64,000 nt of DNA, taken from Trematomus loennbergii. Taxonomy: Eukaryota > Chordata > Actinopteri > Perciformes > Nototheniidae. The stretch is from positions 17,522,472 through 17,586,471 of the forward strand of contig JAAOOA010000060.1 in NCBI GenBank assembly GCA_012861695.1, in the 5' to 3' direction. Numbering within the stretch: position 1 is the first letter of the stretch; every line of letters starts with the position of its first letter. The position numbers and the translations under genes were made by a program. The notes beneath the pieces are model-generated. The model was given only the letters and a program-made list of their open reading frames with translations. It had not been told where the DNA came from and made no database searches. Of this stretch, positions 40,801-59,786 are shown in pieces.

Positions 40801-43800
40801 GATAATTCATTAGCTAGCCTTGTAATAGTGCAGAATGGCCTATAGCGTTAGTAATGCAAGTGTTGGCAGCACAAGGAGAGGACATTCTGCGCTACTGAGG
40901 AGAAGCACATCTGTCGGAAGTGACAGGAATATTTAATGAAGACATTTTAGATCCTTTATAAGATCAAAGGGGCTTTTCAAAAGCAGTGCACATTTCAGCA
41001 AGGACGCTTTGTGAATAACATTGACTACAGGAGGCCGTTTCATAAATGGAAATATGTGGAACTCAGAAATGGCTGAAATGGGAAATGAGTAATGTTTTAT
41101 GGCGAACTGAAAGACAGCTACAAATGATTTAGTTATTAGCTTGACAGCACAAAAGCCGGTTGCCACTGCAGCTTTGACTTCTCCCTTTCAGAAGCTGACA
41201 CTGAATAGACCAATCGTTGAGACACACCGAGCCTACACAAAACAACACATGAAAGCAGCCAATCAGGTGATACATGTAGACAACCCTACATATGCTCAGA
41301 TGAGTCATGCACTGATCAGGGCAGAGTTGCGCGCGTGCTTACGCATTTGTCTTCATTTGACTCCATCTTTTTTTTAAACGATATGGACAGCAGGTGGTGA
41401 CTCCACTGGTTTGCATAATAAGTTCAGATTTGATAGAATGCTTTGAGAAAATGATCCAACTATTATAATATATGTTATGGTCTCACTTGGTAGTTTTAAC
41501 TTTTCTTTCATACAGTATGATGTTAATTATAAATATTATTTTCCAATTGAAATAGAGTATAAAGTAGGGTATGATTTAGAGCGTGGCTACATTTATCTGG
41601 GAAAATTGATCGATGTGCATGTTTACCTTATTTTAGATAATATCTAAGTCATCTAGCTGGAGACACATAGTGTGGGTCAGTTTTGTGGATACCGTTGGGA
41701 TACCAATCATAACATAATTGCAGTGAGTCCAGGATATTCTGCCTGTCTTTCCCCATCAGACTTGTTTACCAACAGGAGAAGTAAAGGACCCTTTGGGCTT
41801 TCAGCCTGTCTGCCATGTGTCCCCCAGATTAAAAGAAAAAGATGGCTGGGCAAGTCAATTGAATGACAGGAAGCATTCAGTAAAAACCTTCTCAATCAGA
41901 TTCACAAGGGACTGTCCGACTGGCATCATATCCTAATGCTGTTTTGAATTCATATACACAAAAAGAGTGTTATAAAAAAGTAGAAGCTTTTGAAAGAAAA
42001 AAATTAAATGTATTATTTCATCGCTGTAAAAAATTGCCATGATCCAAAAACTAATGCAGATCCATAGGCTCTCAGCAAAATCAAAAAATAATTTGTATAA
42101 TGACACACCCAAAGGGTTCCAATGACCCTTCTGAGTTATTCAGCAGATGAAGTGATATAGTACTTTTACATATATTATAGCAACATAAACCACAGCTTAA
42201 TTGTTTTAATTTTTATCATCCATTGTTCCCAGGCAACAATAGTCAATGGATTTATTCTACCACTTTTATATGACTGCCTCGAAAAAAATTGTACTGCATC
42301 CTCTGGTACTGTTAGTATGCAGGATCAATCATTAATTTATTCTATGAATGTTTAAGATAGACTGCAATGATATAATATATCATAATTATACACTTTAAGT
42401 CTTCTCTCCACCTGGGAAAATAAAACTGATTTTGCAGTGAAACCCGGTTGGTGCTCACCACTTAATAGAGAGGACAATGACTAGAGCAAAAGGGAATTAA
42501 CTTAATATTGCTTTGGATCATAACTTGCCACCTATTGAGCCTGAATCTAGTTCAGTCTAGTTTTATTGTTATGCCCCAAACCTCACATTCACTAGAGTGC
42601 GTACTTACTATAACTTGGTGTTTTTCATATCCAGGATATCCAATTCTCTTTGCTAATGGGACTTTCTTTTGGGCTAAAGTCGCCATGTTGGTCTATGGCA
42701 GCAGTGAATTAATTACGTATTTTCTACATGTGGAGCAAATGTTAAACTATATTCTTTGGTGTAGTTTAATGTAAAACACAGTATCATATTGTATAAACGA
42801 TCATGTGGTTTTTTTTGGTAAAATCTTCAAGGAATACGTTTAGTTAATCAACAGAGCGCTTAAAAATCAGTGTATTGCACCAAAGGGCTTCACAAAGACA
42901 GACATAGTAATACATGTGCATGTTTTGGAAATAATTCACAATAATAAGTCATCTTAATCTCTGGAATAATTAGTGACTGCAGTTTTTTGTTTTATTCTTC
43001 TCTGTCAGGTGTGCGTCACAGCTGACTGCAAAGCTCTGAGTAGTTCATTCTGACCTGTTTTTGACATTAAAGAGTCACTCTTCTGCAAAAGAAAATACAA
43101 AAGCCTTCAAAAACAGCCTTCAAATTGAATTGGGTCTTTTGGTTTTGTCATGGTCAATTTGTTTTTGCCATGGTGACATGGAGAAGAATGTGTGCCACAC
43201 ATTTTGGAGAAGAAAAATATAGTCCATATTGTGCAATTTTATATGCACCAATATATTTGACACAAGAAAACCCGTCTAGATATTTTATGATCATAAAGTG
43301 CTAGACTCTTTCTGATTTCTTACATTTGAAGCTGGCTACAGCGTGACAGCAAGACAAAAGACAGCAGGTATTCTTGGTGAGTGTCAGTGATACAATAAGT
43401 AGAGTCTGAGTAGATTGATTATTGTATTCACTATTGGTCTTCTGATACAAAATAAAAGTCTATATGAAACATAGTTGTTCTGCTCTTTGTGGAAGAAAGC
43501 CCACAGTTTTGAAGTATTAGTTGTGTTTTTTGTGAGGGTTGCATGGATGTAGCAAAACTCAAGGCTAACAAATTATTCACTGAGGGAATTTAACTTTTAC
43601 TTAAGACGAATACATAAGCTCAGTCTAAAATTAGATAGAAATTAGACTATATAGGTTCAGTTCAATAAACAAAACTTCGCCAGATTTGCAAGGAATTCTG
43701 CAGGAAAAGACAGACTTGAAACTGAAAAGGCAAAAGGAGGCAAAAAGATTCCTCCCATAAAACCTTCTGTGAATTTGCTACCCAGCTTGCTTATGATAAA

Positions 43801-46800
43801 CTTGTGTGCTTTAATGACAACTGTGACAATGCTTATCAGAATCACAGACCCCAGCAGCCATTCACAAGAGACAAAGAGGAAACTGCTCTGTGTCTATGGG
43901 CTGCGTGTCCATAGACACAGATGACTTGTTAACATCCACCTGTTGCAGAATAAACACAGCTACAAATAGCACTTTAAAGAGAGCATGGAGTTCCATTAAA
44001 AAACACTGCAAAAGCACTTAACCACATTTGAATGTACTGTCAATGAATTGCAACACAAATACAATTGAGTCATAGAGGAAAATAAAACCAGATGTGTAGC
44101 TTGGGGCAACACTCTCATCTTTACTGGTAAAGGAATACATCCTGACTACCCAGAGAAAGGTCTGTAGGGGTGTGTTTCCAAGTCCTAAAAGTGTTTGATA
44201 ACATTACCTTTCATGCCCTGTTTCGCATGGGCAGCGCGAAAGCAAAGGCAGCACACAATTCACTTCATGGGTTTTAAAGATACTGACACATGACACAAAT
44301 ATACTGTCAAAACCACAGACACCCAAAACTTCTGGAAAAACATATATTTTCAAAAATCCTATGTCACTGAATTCCACTTTACCCTTTCCTCTGCCTCGAG
44401 ATCTTACATCTATCATTCACATTCAGGAAATACAGACACAAATAACATTATAACTGTTCAATTTGTTGGCAAAACATCTCTCAATGTCACTGATTCTGAG
44501 CCTCCTTTCTGAAAGCTGCCAGTCACTCCTAGCATATAAAGATATAATACTGTTCTGTCATGTACCAATGGGAGATTAAAGGAATAGTGTATTTTATCAT
44601 ATCGTATTTTGTTAAGTACGCTTATTTGCTTTCTTGCTTTCTCTGTGTTCAAATCTATTTTTCTTCTATACCCAACACTTCTCTTCAAGGTGACAAGATT
44701 CCTGGATATGATAGCTGTCACTTAATATAAATAAGAACTACCATTGGAAAAATATTAAATCTATAAATACATGTTCTATTTTAGAATTCTCAGTACAAAA
44801 ACCACATGCACTGCTAAGTGGGATAAAAACAAGCGAGAGAAGAAAAGGGTTACACTGCAGGAGCGGGCGTTGTTAGTGGGCTATAACAGCATTCATCAAG
44901 TTAAACAAATGATGCACTCAATCTGTGTTGAAACAACTATGCAGGATCAATTGGCAACTGGCGACCAATTTATCTAGCTACGTCCCTCACGAAATGAGTA
45001 GGGAAACAACATTTGTTTAACTAAAGCCACAATTTATTTGAGCATAGGCTACTTGTGTTGCATTCACAATAATCTGAATAAATCACTTGTTAGGTTAATA
45101 TAATTTGTAGTTTTGACAGCGACTGCAACTGCAGCTGTTTGCCTAAGTTTTGCCAAATAACTTGTGGTAAATCCACAAAAATGCCATTGTTCAATCAAAA
45201 GAGATATACCATGTTAATTAGGGATCTTAAACTGCGCTCATAAATGGATTATTTTCCCCTTTTAGCCATTTCATCTCGTTAACCTTCGACATGGGACGGA
45301 AAAAGTGAATTTTCCTAAAATGTCAAACTAATCCATCAATTTATTTACACTGAGCACTTCAGTTGGTGTTGATAGAAATATTATTCATTCATTTATTCCA
45401 ACAAACCGCTGAAAAGGATTTGTGAAGGCTTTCTTGGCTGACCTCTGGCCTGGTTCTGCCAATAATTCTCATATCTCTGTTTTCACAGGCCTGGTGCTGA
45501 AATCAGTATTGGATTTAAGATAGCTTACCAAATAGCAGGGTGAGGAAAAAAGGGCCTATGAACAAAAGACAGAATTATTTATTCTTTATTTATCTGCTTT
45601 GACCAAGTTACATCTCAAAACTGGCATCAAATCCAACATTTTTCACGTTTCAAATGAATGTCCTTGCTTGAGATAAGCCAAGTGCAAACAGTAGCAATGG
45701 GACATTTGGCTTTCAGTTTGACTGTTAAAGGAGAAATAGAAACCATCCATCTTTACTTAGTGTTGTCATATTCCTGCAATGATAGAATCGGACTCTGGCA
45801 GATTGGAAACTGTTGATGGGATTTCCAGGGAATCTCTGGCAATCAGCGTCACTCCTCTGTGCAAGGCTCCTGCTCAGTTACTTTCACTAGAAACTGAGCC
45901 ATCAACCATGTTGCCTCCTACATAACCTCATCCCTCTAAAAGCTTTGAACAGAACACATCTAAAATGGAAAATCTCATGTCTTTATGATTGAAATAGACG
46001 AAAAAAGAAACAATACAAGTTCAAAATAGTGTGGATGTGAATGTAAGTATGCACAGTAAAGTCATTATTATTTATTTTAGCATACATCAAAATAATTTAT
46101 GTTTATAAGTCCAGTAATGTAAATTGTAACTTAAATACCAACTTCAGAAAACAAAATGATTGACCATCTTTTTGACATATTTTATGGCATTGTGTGGCCT
46201 AAGTCTGATTATACACAAGGGTTAACATCGTTTTTCAAATTGTGCTAGTAGTGAGTGTCAGAGCAGCAGCCACAGCAGTTTCAGTCATGCAGGATACATG
46301 CGTTTAGGCACACTGTGAAGAATATATCTCCCGTTTTGGCAGTACAACACACATCACTGACTTAATGCTGTAAAAGGCTACAGGTCATGTATAATAAGAT
46401 TGAACTGCAAGCTGTTATATAACTTATTTAGACCACTGGATCACTAAACATTCCCTGTCAGGTTTCCAAGGTTGTTTAATGCCTTCGTTTTCATGCCACT
46501 TTGCAAAATGTATCTTTTGAAATTGCCTTATATGTTGATTTCCTTCTTAGGTTCAGTTATGTGTGGATACTTTATTCCCTTGCTACCCATGTCATTAAGC
46601 TCTGATATCCTCTCCTGGTCGATACATCATTAAACTCTCTGTGTGCCTCCAATGTGTCCTGACTCTCCAGTTCCCTTCTTTTCCACCAAGCTTTCTTTCC
46701 ACTTATTTTTTTTTAACGACCCACACCTTGACTGGTTTGGTTCAGTCTCACTGCTTTCATTATTTAAATGTCTAGTCATAGCAGGTATCGGGCTCATGTA

Positions 46801-49800
46801 ATGGATGTTTATGAGGACAATTTGGCTGCTAAATACAAATATATTTCCCTCAGGAACTTATGTTATTTTGGTGGCCAGGGAAATAACTCCACATGATTTT
46901 AAATAGGCAACTGTTTCCTGACATGTTCACCATTTCGAGTTTGTTGTGTTTAAGTGATCTAATCTCTACACTTGACTGCTAGACTGCTTCGGAGAAGACC
47001 AGTCCGTGATGTGGCTTACTTACCGTATCTACTTTGGAAGTGTGTGTACAGTAAGTCCTCCTTACTTATGCTTTTTAATGCGTGTAACTGAAGAGATTCA
47101 ATTTCAGAAGCCTAGTGACCTTTTTCATTCCTGTCTGAAAGCATATAAAAGAGGCCATGCATCAGGGATTCATGCAAATTCTATAATTGTATTTGAGTTT
47201 AGCATTATTCATTTTCATCTGGCTCAGAGTTCAAGCTTCAGTCCTGATTTAATATTTTTCCTTGTTTGTTTTTTTCATCTCGGAATGCTTGTGCTGTTAT
47301 TATCTACAATACTTTTTCAAGAAGATATATGAACAAAAAAAAAGCTTTCAAATTAGCATTGCTGAATGTCATATTGCCTAATATATATATATAAATAATT
47401 ATTACACTTGGCTAAAGAAAGAAGCCGAGTTGGCCTCCGTGAGACCTTGTAATCAATGTGTCAGCTCATATTGTAATTGTTATTCATTATAAGGGAAATT
47501 GTCTGTGCGTTCCCATAAAAACTCTGTTTTGCTGGAAGCTATTTATGTCCATGTCATTGTCTGTAATAGCATCCTTATGAGTGATACAATCTTAATGTTT
47601 TTTATTCTACACAGGCCTGACCAGAGCTGTGAACTGTAGCAAAGCCTGTCAGAGGTCGAGTAAATCCAACATTATGCAGTGTGGTGTTCATACAATATGT
47701 GGAATTGGAGTTTAAAATGTTTATATACTGTAATGGCTCCAAATGAATTTACTAAAATTGTGTACAATGTCTTGTTTTGGATTAAAGGTTTTTCAAGCTT
47801 TGTGGTGGGGGGAAAGTCACTTAAATGTATTTGAAGTCATTTAATATTTGAACCAGGTTTTTCTGATCCAGCTTTATAGGAATATATTGATTCTTAAAGG
47901 GTATAATGTGATTCAGTTTTGCATTTCATAAAGAGACACAAAGATGGTCAAAAACGCAACAAAGGCCGAAATATCCTTACTTTTAGTTCTTATGGATCAA
48001 GCTCCATATCCACTTTTTTATATTGCTTTTCATCTGTGGATGCAGTTTGAAGACTGCTCGTTTTAACATAAACAAATGTAACAAAGGTTTGCAGTTATCT
48101 ATAACGTTTCCAAGATTAAACAGTACAGTTTTTTACACTACAAAAGTGGGCTATCCAAACACATCAAGTTAAAAAAAAATGTATTGTGAGGTGAGCGCCT
48201 TACCTTCAATAAAAGGCATCTCGTCCCTCTTTTGTTCATAGGCTATGTAGTATGCTACTTATTTTTGACTTGAAACATACTTTTATGTGTAAAACCAGTG
48301 GAGTAAAGAACATAATGGAAAAAACAACGGAATTCATCATAAATAAATGAAATAGAGTATAAACCAAAAAAACAATAACTATTGAAACTCAACTGTCAGA
48401 TAGCAAACCTGCTTTGAATTGTAACACCCCATTAAATGGGCATTATCATTTGTTATCTGCACAATGGATAAGGGTGGGTAAACGTAATTGGTTCAGTGGG
48501 CGGCCTTTATAACTACGATAGTAGACATATAAGGCCAGGCTGTATAATTTTGTCTTGAAATTCATGAGATTTTCGAAAAGCCCGGAATACCATGCTGGAT
48601 AACTCCACAGAAAGCAGAAAGGCTTTGACTCCAAAACAATGTGCATCGCAGGTATGACAGTGCTTTGAATGTGAAAACTATACCTGCCATTCCTAAAGCT
48701 ACCAACTAACCAGAAAGAGAAGTAATAAAAAGCCTCAACAAAACTTTATTTCTTTGTTTGAAAAACAAGACTTTTAGAATCTACAGAGAATAAAATAGTT
48801 AAATAAACACTGTTGATTAAATCACACATCTCTTATACACCCACGACACAAAGCATTTACTGTGATGAAACACATGCAGGTACATTGTGCATTGGATGAA
48901 CCTGAGATCAAGAAACAGAAAGTATAATGTTCCACATCAACATGCGACCAGTTGCAGAGACAATGTAATTACTCTGTCTCTGCGTGTTATTGTCCACTGA
49001 TTGAAGTGTAACCTAGGGTGTGTGACAGACTGGCTCCCCGTCCACTTAACTGTGGTGAGAAAATCATAGTGTCCTCACTGCCCCCTGGCCTCATTCAAGA
49101 ACAGCTGCCAGCTGGACAAGTCTTTGGCAAGTAGAAAATTGTTAATGCATATTTTAGCATTCAACAGACCCCAGCTGTCTTTCAACAGCTCCCGTATTTC
49201 AGTCACAATTTCACACTGCTTACAAAGTGTTATCATCAACCAGAAACTGAAAGTAACATTTGAAGGAGCAGTCTGTTTCAAAAGCTTTTGCAGTGTCATT
49301 GTGGCCTGGAAAGATAAGGTGCAATTATTACCTTTGCATGCACCTGCACCATGTCGAGTGATTTAATTTATGTGATGAGAGATTGTGATGTGTAAACATT
49401 TTCTTCTTCTATCTGATTAATGAAAATTGCACTTTAATTGTGATGGAAGCCAATGAAAATAACTAAATAAACAGGGTGGAATTAACAAATGCAAACTGTG
49501 TTGTATTAAGAGCCATTAAACTCACATGTAATACTGACCACAGATCATACTTGAAGGACAACAGTAGAAATTAAAAAGATTTAAAAAATAATAGAAGGTT
49601 TACCGATAAATAATGGGGCCCCATTGAGGGTAGAGTGGAAAATAGAGAAAAACATTGAGTTTCAAAGTTACTCTTGACCTTGGGAAAAGCAGTTATCAAA
49701 ACAGTCTTATCCCAATGTCCATTGAATCATAGTTCTGAAAACTTCATTGTATAACATGATGTTCAGCAGCAGATGAAATTAAATTGTTTCTTCTGATCAC

Positions 49801-50459
49801 TTGAAGGAATTGGAACATTTCTCATGGAAGCTTTTACCATCTGGGTAAACACATGTCCATCATGTGAGATGACTGAAACTCCCACAACAATTAAATGTCA
49901 AATGTATAGACTGGAGGTCCAGTTACAAGGTTAACATTAAACTGCCATCCTCAAATGTCAGACATGCACTGAACAATTGTACAGTTACTGAAACTACAAT
50001 TGGCTGATCATTGTCTGACTTGGTGGACAGGAAGGGTCATTTTCAGTTGACTATTAACCTCAACTATAATATTCTTTCCACAAACCATTAACCCTTAGTG
50101 GTAATAAAAGGACGTTGAACAGATCTCAAAGGTCAATTTTCAAGGTTTTCTAAGTTGATCTCATTATCAAGACAATTCACACTTGCAAGAGGTCAACTCC
50201 TGCATGTTTTGAATAGCTTTTTGCACCCTAGCAATAAATGTGTAATAGTAGCTTACGCATGCATCAAACAGGAGCCTCTACAAATAGCTTCTTACACATA
50301 TTAAAATGTTTCCCTAAATGGTCACACACAGTTAAATAAATGTAAATAAATGTATGTTAAAGAATATAAATGTATTTGACTAAACATGCGTCTGCTAACT
50401 AGGCAAAGAAGTCACTGCACTCTCTTGCTTTAATTTTCATCTTCTCAAACGACAAAACG
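37837..50459. other. Gene-poor AT-rich stretch, about 12.6 kb
   Basis: No ORF here shows family motifs together with splice sites, and I found no paired terminal repeats. A perfect hairpin lies at 43888-43920. The region may hold conserved regulatory DNA, which cannot be judged from one sequence. Confidence 0.5.
43888..43920. other. Perfect 12 bp hairpin
   Basis: CTGTGTCTATGG pairs completely with CCATAGACACAG across a 9 nt loop (GCTGCGTGT). It is isolated in non-coding sequence. Confidence 0.55.
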
Positions 50460-50563
50460 ACTTCCGGGTTTAGAACCAATAGCATTACAGGCAGAAGGTT
50501 TCACGTGGTGCTACTTTTGAACTTTGTTATTCAATGTGTCGGACAGTCGGACCTGAACACTGG
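50460..50563 (+). promoter_or_regulatory. bdh2: Probable bdh2 promoter and 5' non-coding exon
   Basis: Within 110 bp there are an ETS site (ACTTCCGGG, 50460-50468), CCAAT (50476-50480) and an E-box CACGTG (50502-50507), with no TATA box. A strong donor CTGG|GTGAGT follows at 50563/50564. No coding frame leads into it, so it would be an untranslated first exon spliced to an acceptor just 5' of the ATG at 52212. The candidate acceptors there are TTTAG or CACAG in the 30 bp before the ATG. Exact transcription start unknown. Confidence 0.55.
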
Positions 50564-52211
50564 GTGAGTTTGATCCGTTTTCTAGTGTTGTTGAACTTGA
50601 ATGTGCAACCTATGAACATTACATGTACAAATTCAACAGTGGAACTCTTCACAATGTGTTAAGCTACAACCTGCCTGTTTCCATGCAGCAGTAAATACGT
50701 GTGTGTTTGGAGAGGCAGACAAAAAAGTATTCAGAATAGTTCACCGTGCAGACTTACAGTTCTAGGTGTTCGGGGTGAGGAAATATACTTGCCTTAGTTG
50801 CCTACTACTAGATTTATATTATGTGCAACAGTAAAACAAGACACATGTGCACCACTTTACACCGGAACATAGCTGAGCTGAGCATATTAAAAATAATACC
50901 AAGCCAACAAACATTTGTAAAACAGCACTACCGTAGTGCGCCCTTATTCTTAACTTTATGGTAACAGCAATGGCTTCCAGAAGTTGGAGGCTGCTCCATA
51001 AAAAGACTGAGTGATCACGTGATATTTTTCTGTACACCCCTAAGTACCACTCAAACATCAACTGCTAATAATTCAACTGCGTGCCATTTCTTTCTAAAAT
51101 AATGTTGTTTTCAACAAAAAATTGGATGATGTGTGCAGTGTGAAATGTCCTGTTAAACGACTTTGGAGATGTACAACAACTACATCCGTGTTTAAAAATC
51201 CTAAAAGGTAATGTTGACATTTCTGATAATATTTTTGATAGGCTTTTGTACATAATTATAGTATACCCTCAGGCTATAATACATTTAAGCTGCCATTTAT
51301 ATATCTAGCATTAAAGCCTTAGACCACATCAACATCAAGAACTCTGCCGAGGAACTAAATAAAATGACAAAGCATGTCAAACCACTACTGTGTGTAAGAT
51401 TGCAATCTCAATGCCAGGCATACAAATTGAGTATAATGTGTTGAGAGAAACAGCAAGTGGCTCTGAGAAGTTATTTTTACTTGACTTTGCACTGATGTTG
51501 TAAGCCCTAGTATTTTGCCTGTTAAAGGGAAAAAGGTAAAGAAATGGTAGAATCTCTCACTAACTTGATGTAACAGCCAGCTGTCTCTTTCCTAAGACCA
51601 CTGGTGAGGTCTGACGAGAGCAAACTGTGTCAGGAAACTGCTCTCCAACTGCTTTCCACACAGTTGCCACTGTTGGGTGGAGATGGCCCTGATGAAAATG
51701 AACAACTTTTGTAACTTTATTTTCGAATCTTAATGTAGTTTTCTCTTTAGGTAATACTTACGTACTCTTGTTGTTTCCATTGTAACAAAGTGAGTGTTGA
51801 GAGACAAAAGTTGCATGCAACCACTTCACAACCCGTTTGAGCTACAAACAATAGAATAAGGGAGCCTATTTAAGTGCCTATTTGCAAGAGGTTAGCTATT
51901 CTGTAAGGTTTAACATGGCTTACTATTATAGATATTCTAACAAGGATATAACATAAAATGATGCATTTCCTAATAAGGCCTGTTAATATAAATCTGATAC
52001 TAACACCACACACAATTGCTGCTATAGGTTATATACTGCATGGTAAACTAATCTTCGGTGAACACATTTGTTAATAATTATTGATTGCAAAAAAGGAAAA
52101 AAATATATAATGAGAAGAGATCATTTGAAATCAAAATGAACCCGTTGTTTTTGTACAATACTCTGTTTTCTGTTAGTGTGTTTAGATCACAGCAGCAGTG
52201 AAAGGTGCACT

Positions 52212-57671
<5,460 letters not shown>

Positions 57672-57732
57672 GCAAACTGTTGCAAGCACATTGTGACAGT
57701 AGTGGAGACTTAATATTCTTATTTGAAGCCCA

Positions 57733-57883
57733 AATAAAACGCACTAAATCTGAGTTAAATCATTTATATGATTTTGCTTATTGTTTACTTTTTCTGTGAC
57801 ATGCCCTATTTTCCAAATCAAATGTTATATGCTGCAAATGTGTGCAATGCCAACATAGTGATGTTGAATGACATTGTAATAAA
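57733..57883 (+). other. bdh2: bdh2 polyadenylation signals
   Basis: AATAAA occurs at 57733-57738 and at 57878-57883, that is 62 and 207 bp after the stop codon. Either would give a short 3' UTR; the second is followed by GTTTTATCACAG and then AT-rich DNA. Confidence 0.65.
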
Positions 57884-58099
57884 TTGGTTTTATCACAGCT
57901 AAAGTGAAATGGTGTAACTAATCACCTTATTATACATGCATTAATTGTGAAGTATTTGACAAACCAATCGTTAAAAGTTTCATTTGAATACTAATGAAAT
58001 ATGTTCAAACATCTATTAAAAGTCTTCACCAATACTATTGAGTGGCTTTTCTGTTTGACCCTACTTCCCCCATGCACTCCTGTGCGCGGGGACATACTG

Positions 58100-58221
58100 T
58101 ACATGCTTTGCCATCACTAATCCGCCTCATTCTCAATGCCCAGCTGCTCTATGTGCCTCATGACTGCCAGAAACCCTGCACACTGAAAGTTCACACGCGA
58201 TGGTCATGTTTATGATATAAG
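58100..58221 (+). promoter_or_regulatory. slc9b2: Possible slc9b2 5' untranslated exon
   Basis: A donor ATAAG|GTGAGC lies at 58221/58222 after a GC-richer stretch (GTGCGCGGGGACA at 58081-58093). A short uORF (ATGGTCATGTTTATGATATAA) precedes the donor. It would splice to an acceptor between about 59637 and 59736, upstream of the ATG at 59787. The start and the acceptor are not fixed by the sequence. Confidence 0.4.
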
Positions 58222-59786
58222 GTGAGCTTTTGTCTTCTTTAATAGCGTTTAATTTATTTTTTTAATCCCGTCTGAGGGGTCACGAGGTCCCTAGTTAGCT
58301 ACCGTGCATATTGATATGGTGTGGAGAGTTCACTGACAGCTTGTTGGTCGGAAGCACACAACCTGCTACTGGCAAAGCATCCAATATCGGTCAAGACCTC
58401 TCTCCGAAATTGATGATTGAACCGATTTGTACCTGAGAAGAAAGTATTTGTAACTGTGCGTCAACCGGGTTAACGAGTCCATGGCGGGCGCGTTAACCGT
58501 CGCGTTATGGAGAGTTTACCCCTTACTAACGTTAACTAGGCTAATTCAGCCTGAAGCCATTACTGTATAGTGAACATTTCCAAGCTATATCGTACCTTAC
58601 GTTGCTCTGTACAACGGCTGTAAGTGAAATGACAGTGCTAATTTACCTCTTGTACTAATCTATAAAATAATAGGAGTAATCGGTGACCCAGAGCAGAGCG
58701 CTGGTGGGCGAAAGCAACGTTCTAAACACAGACAATATAGCGCTAGCAAAGCAACGGTGGGCATGGCGAGCTGATCGATGCCCCACAGATCCATTAGATA
58801 ATAACTAATCAACTAAACAGGTGCTCGTGTATTACTATTGTACCTATATTGTACGCTTAGTTAGCTGCCTCTACTGAGTTAACGTACATGTCCGATAATG
58901 GGACCATTAGCATTATTTATGAGGCGTGGATTAGCCTCTGTTAGCTTAAACTATGGTACCGCTTCAGCAGGACAAACACACCTTTAAACACTTTCTTTGC
59001 TTGCTAGCTAAATGGCTACCAATGCCAGTCTGAAAGGTATGTTGTTCACAATGCTAGTTAACTCTAATCTAGTTGCTCTAGCATCCGCTAGCTAGATGTG
59101 CCATATGGTCAAGCTGTAAGCATCGATTAGTGTGGTCTGATCGCAGTGGATTAACTAACGTCTGTTGCCATCAGCAACTGTCAAAACATTGTAGTAGCGT
59201 TAGTCTAAATTACATTACCTGTAAACCTTTGTGCATAACATAGCGTGGACTCAAGCTATTAAACGTGGAGCACATTGTTTAGTATGTCCATTGTAATGAG
59301 TTACAAGTCATCACTACCAGTGCGTTATACAAAGTAAATACAGTACACGATAGCCAGCATACAGCTACACATTAGCCTCATAGATCCTCATTTAGACATG
59401 GATCATGAGGCTTAAAAACTAGTTAGTTTTCTTTCCCCATAGAGACCTCTTACAGTACAATATTAAATTAATAAAACATTTACATATTCTCTGTTAAGCC
59501 TGTATGTTTGACACAACAAGCGTGTCATGTGTGATATTACATTTATCATAATCATTCATCCAATCTTACACCTGTACTAACTCCACTGTTCACTATTGTT
59601 TATCAAGTAAACAATAATTTGTTTCTCTACTGATAAGGCTGTGTTGTATGAATAGGAGCCTGCAGTCAGAGCTTGACATACAGAAGCAGAAGTGAAGGAA
59701 CTGCCCATCAATGGGCAACCCCACCCCTACAGTTGATGTACTGTGAGTAAGAAGTGAGTGGACCAGAAATACTGTAGCCTATTGCC

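Noticed and set aside
44575..44610. Single transposon-like end TTAAAGGAATAGTG
   Set aside because: No inverse partner was found nearby.
59013..59037. ATG-containing mini-exon for slc9b2 (ATGGCTACCAATGCC..., donor AAAG|GTATGT)
   Set aside because: No clear acceptor or conservation argument; the ATG at 59787 gives a frame that continues correctly into all following exons.
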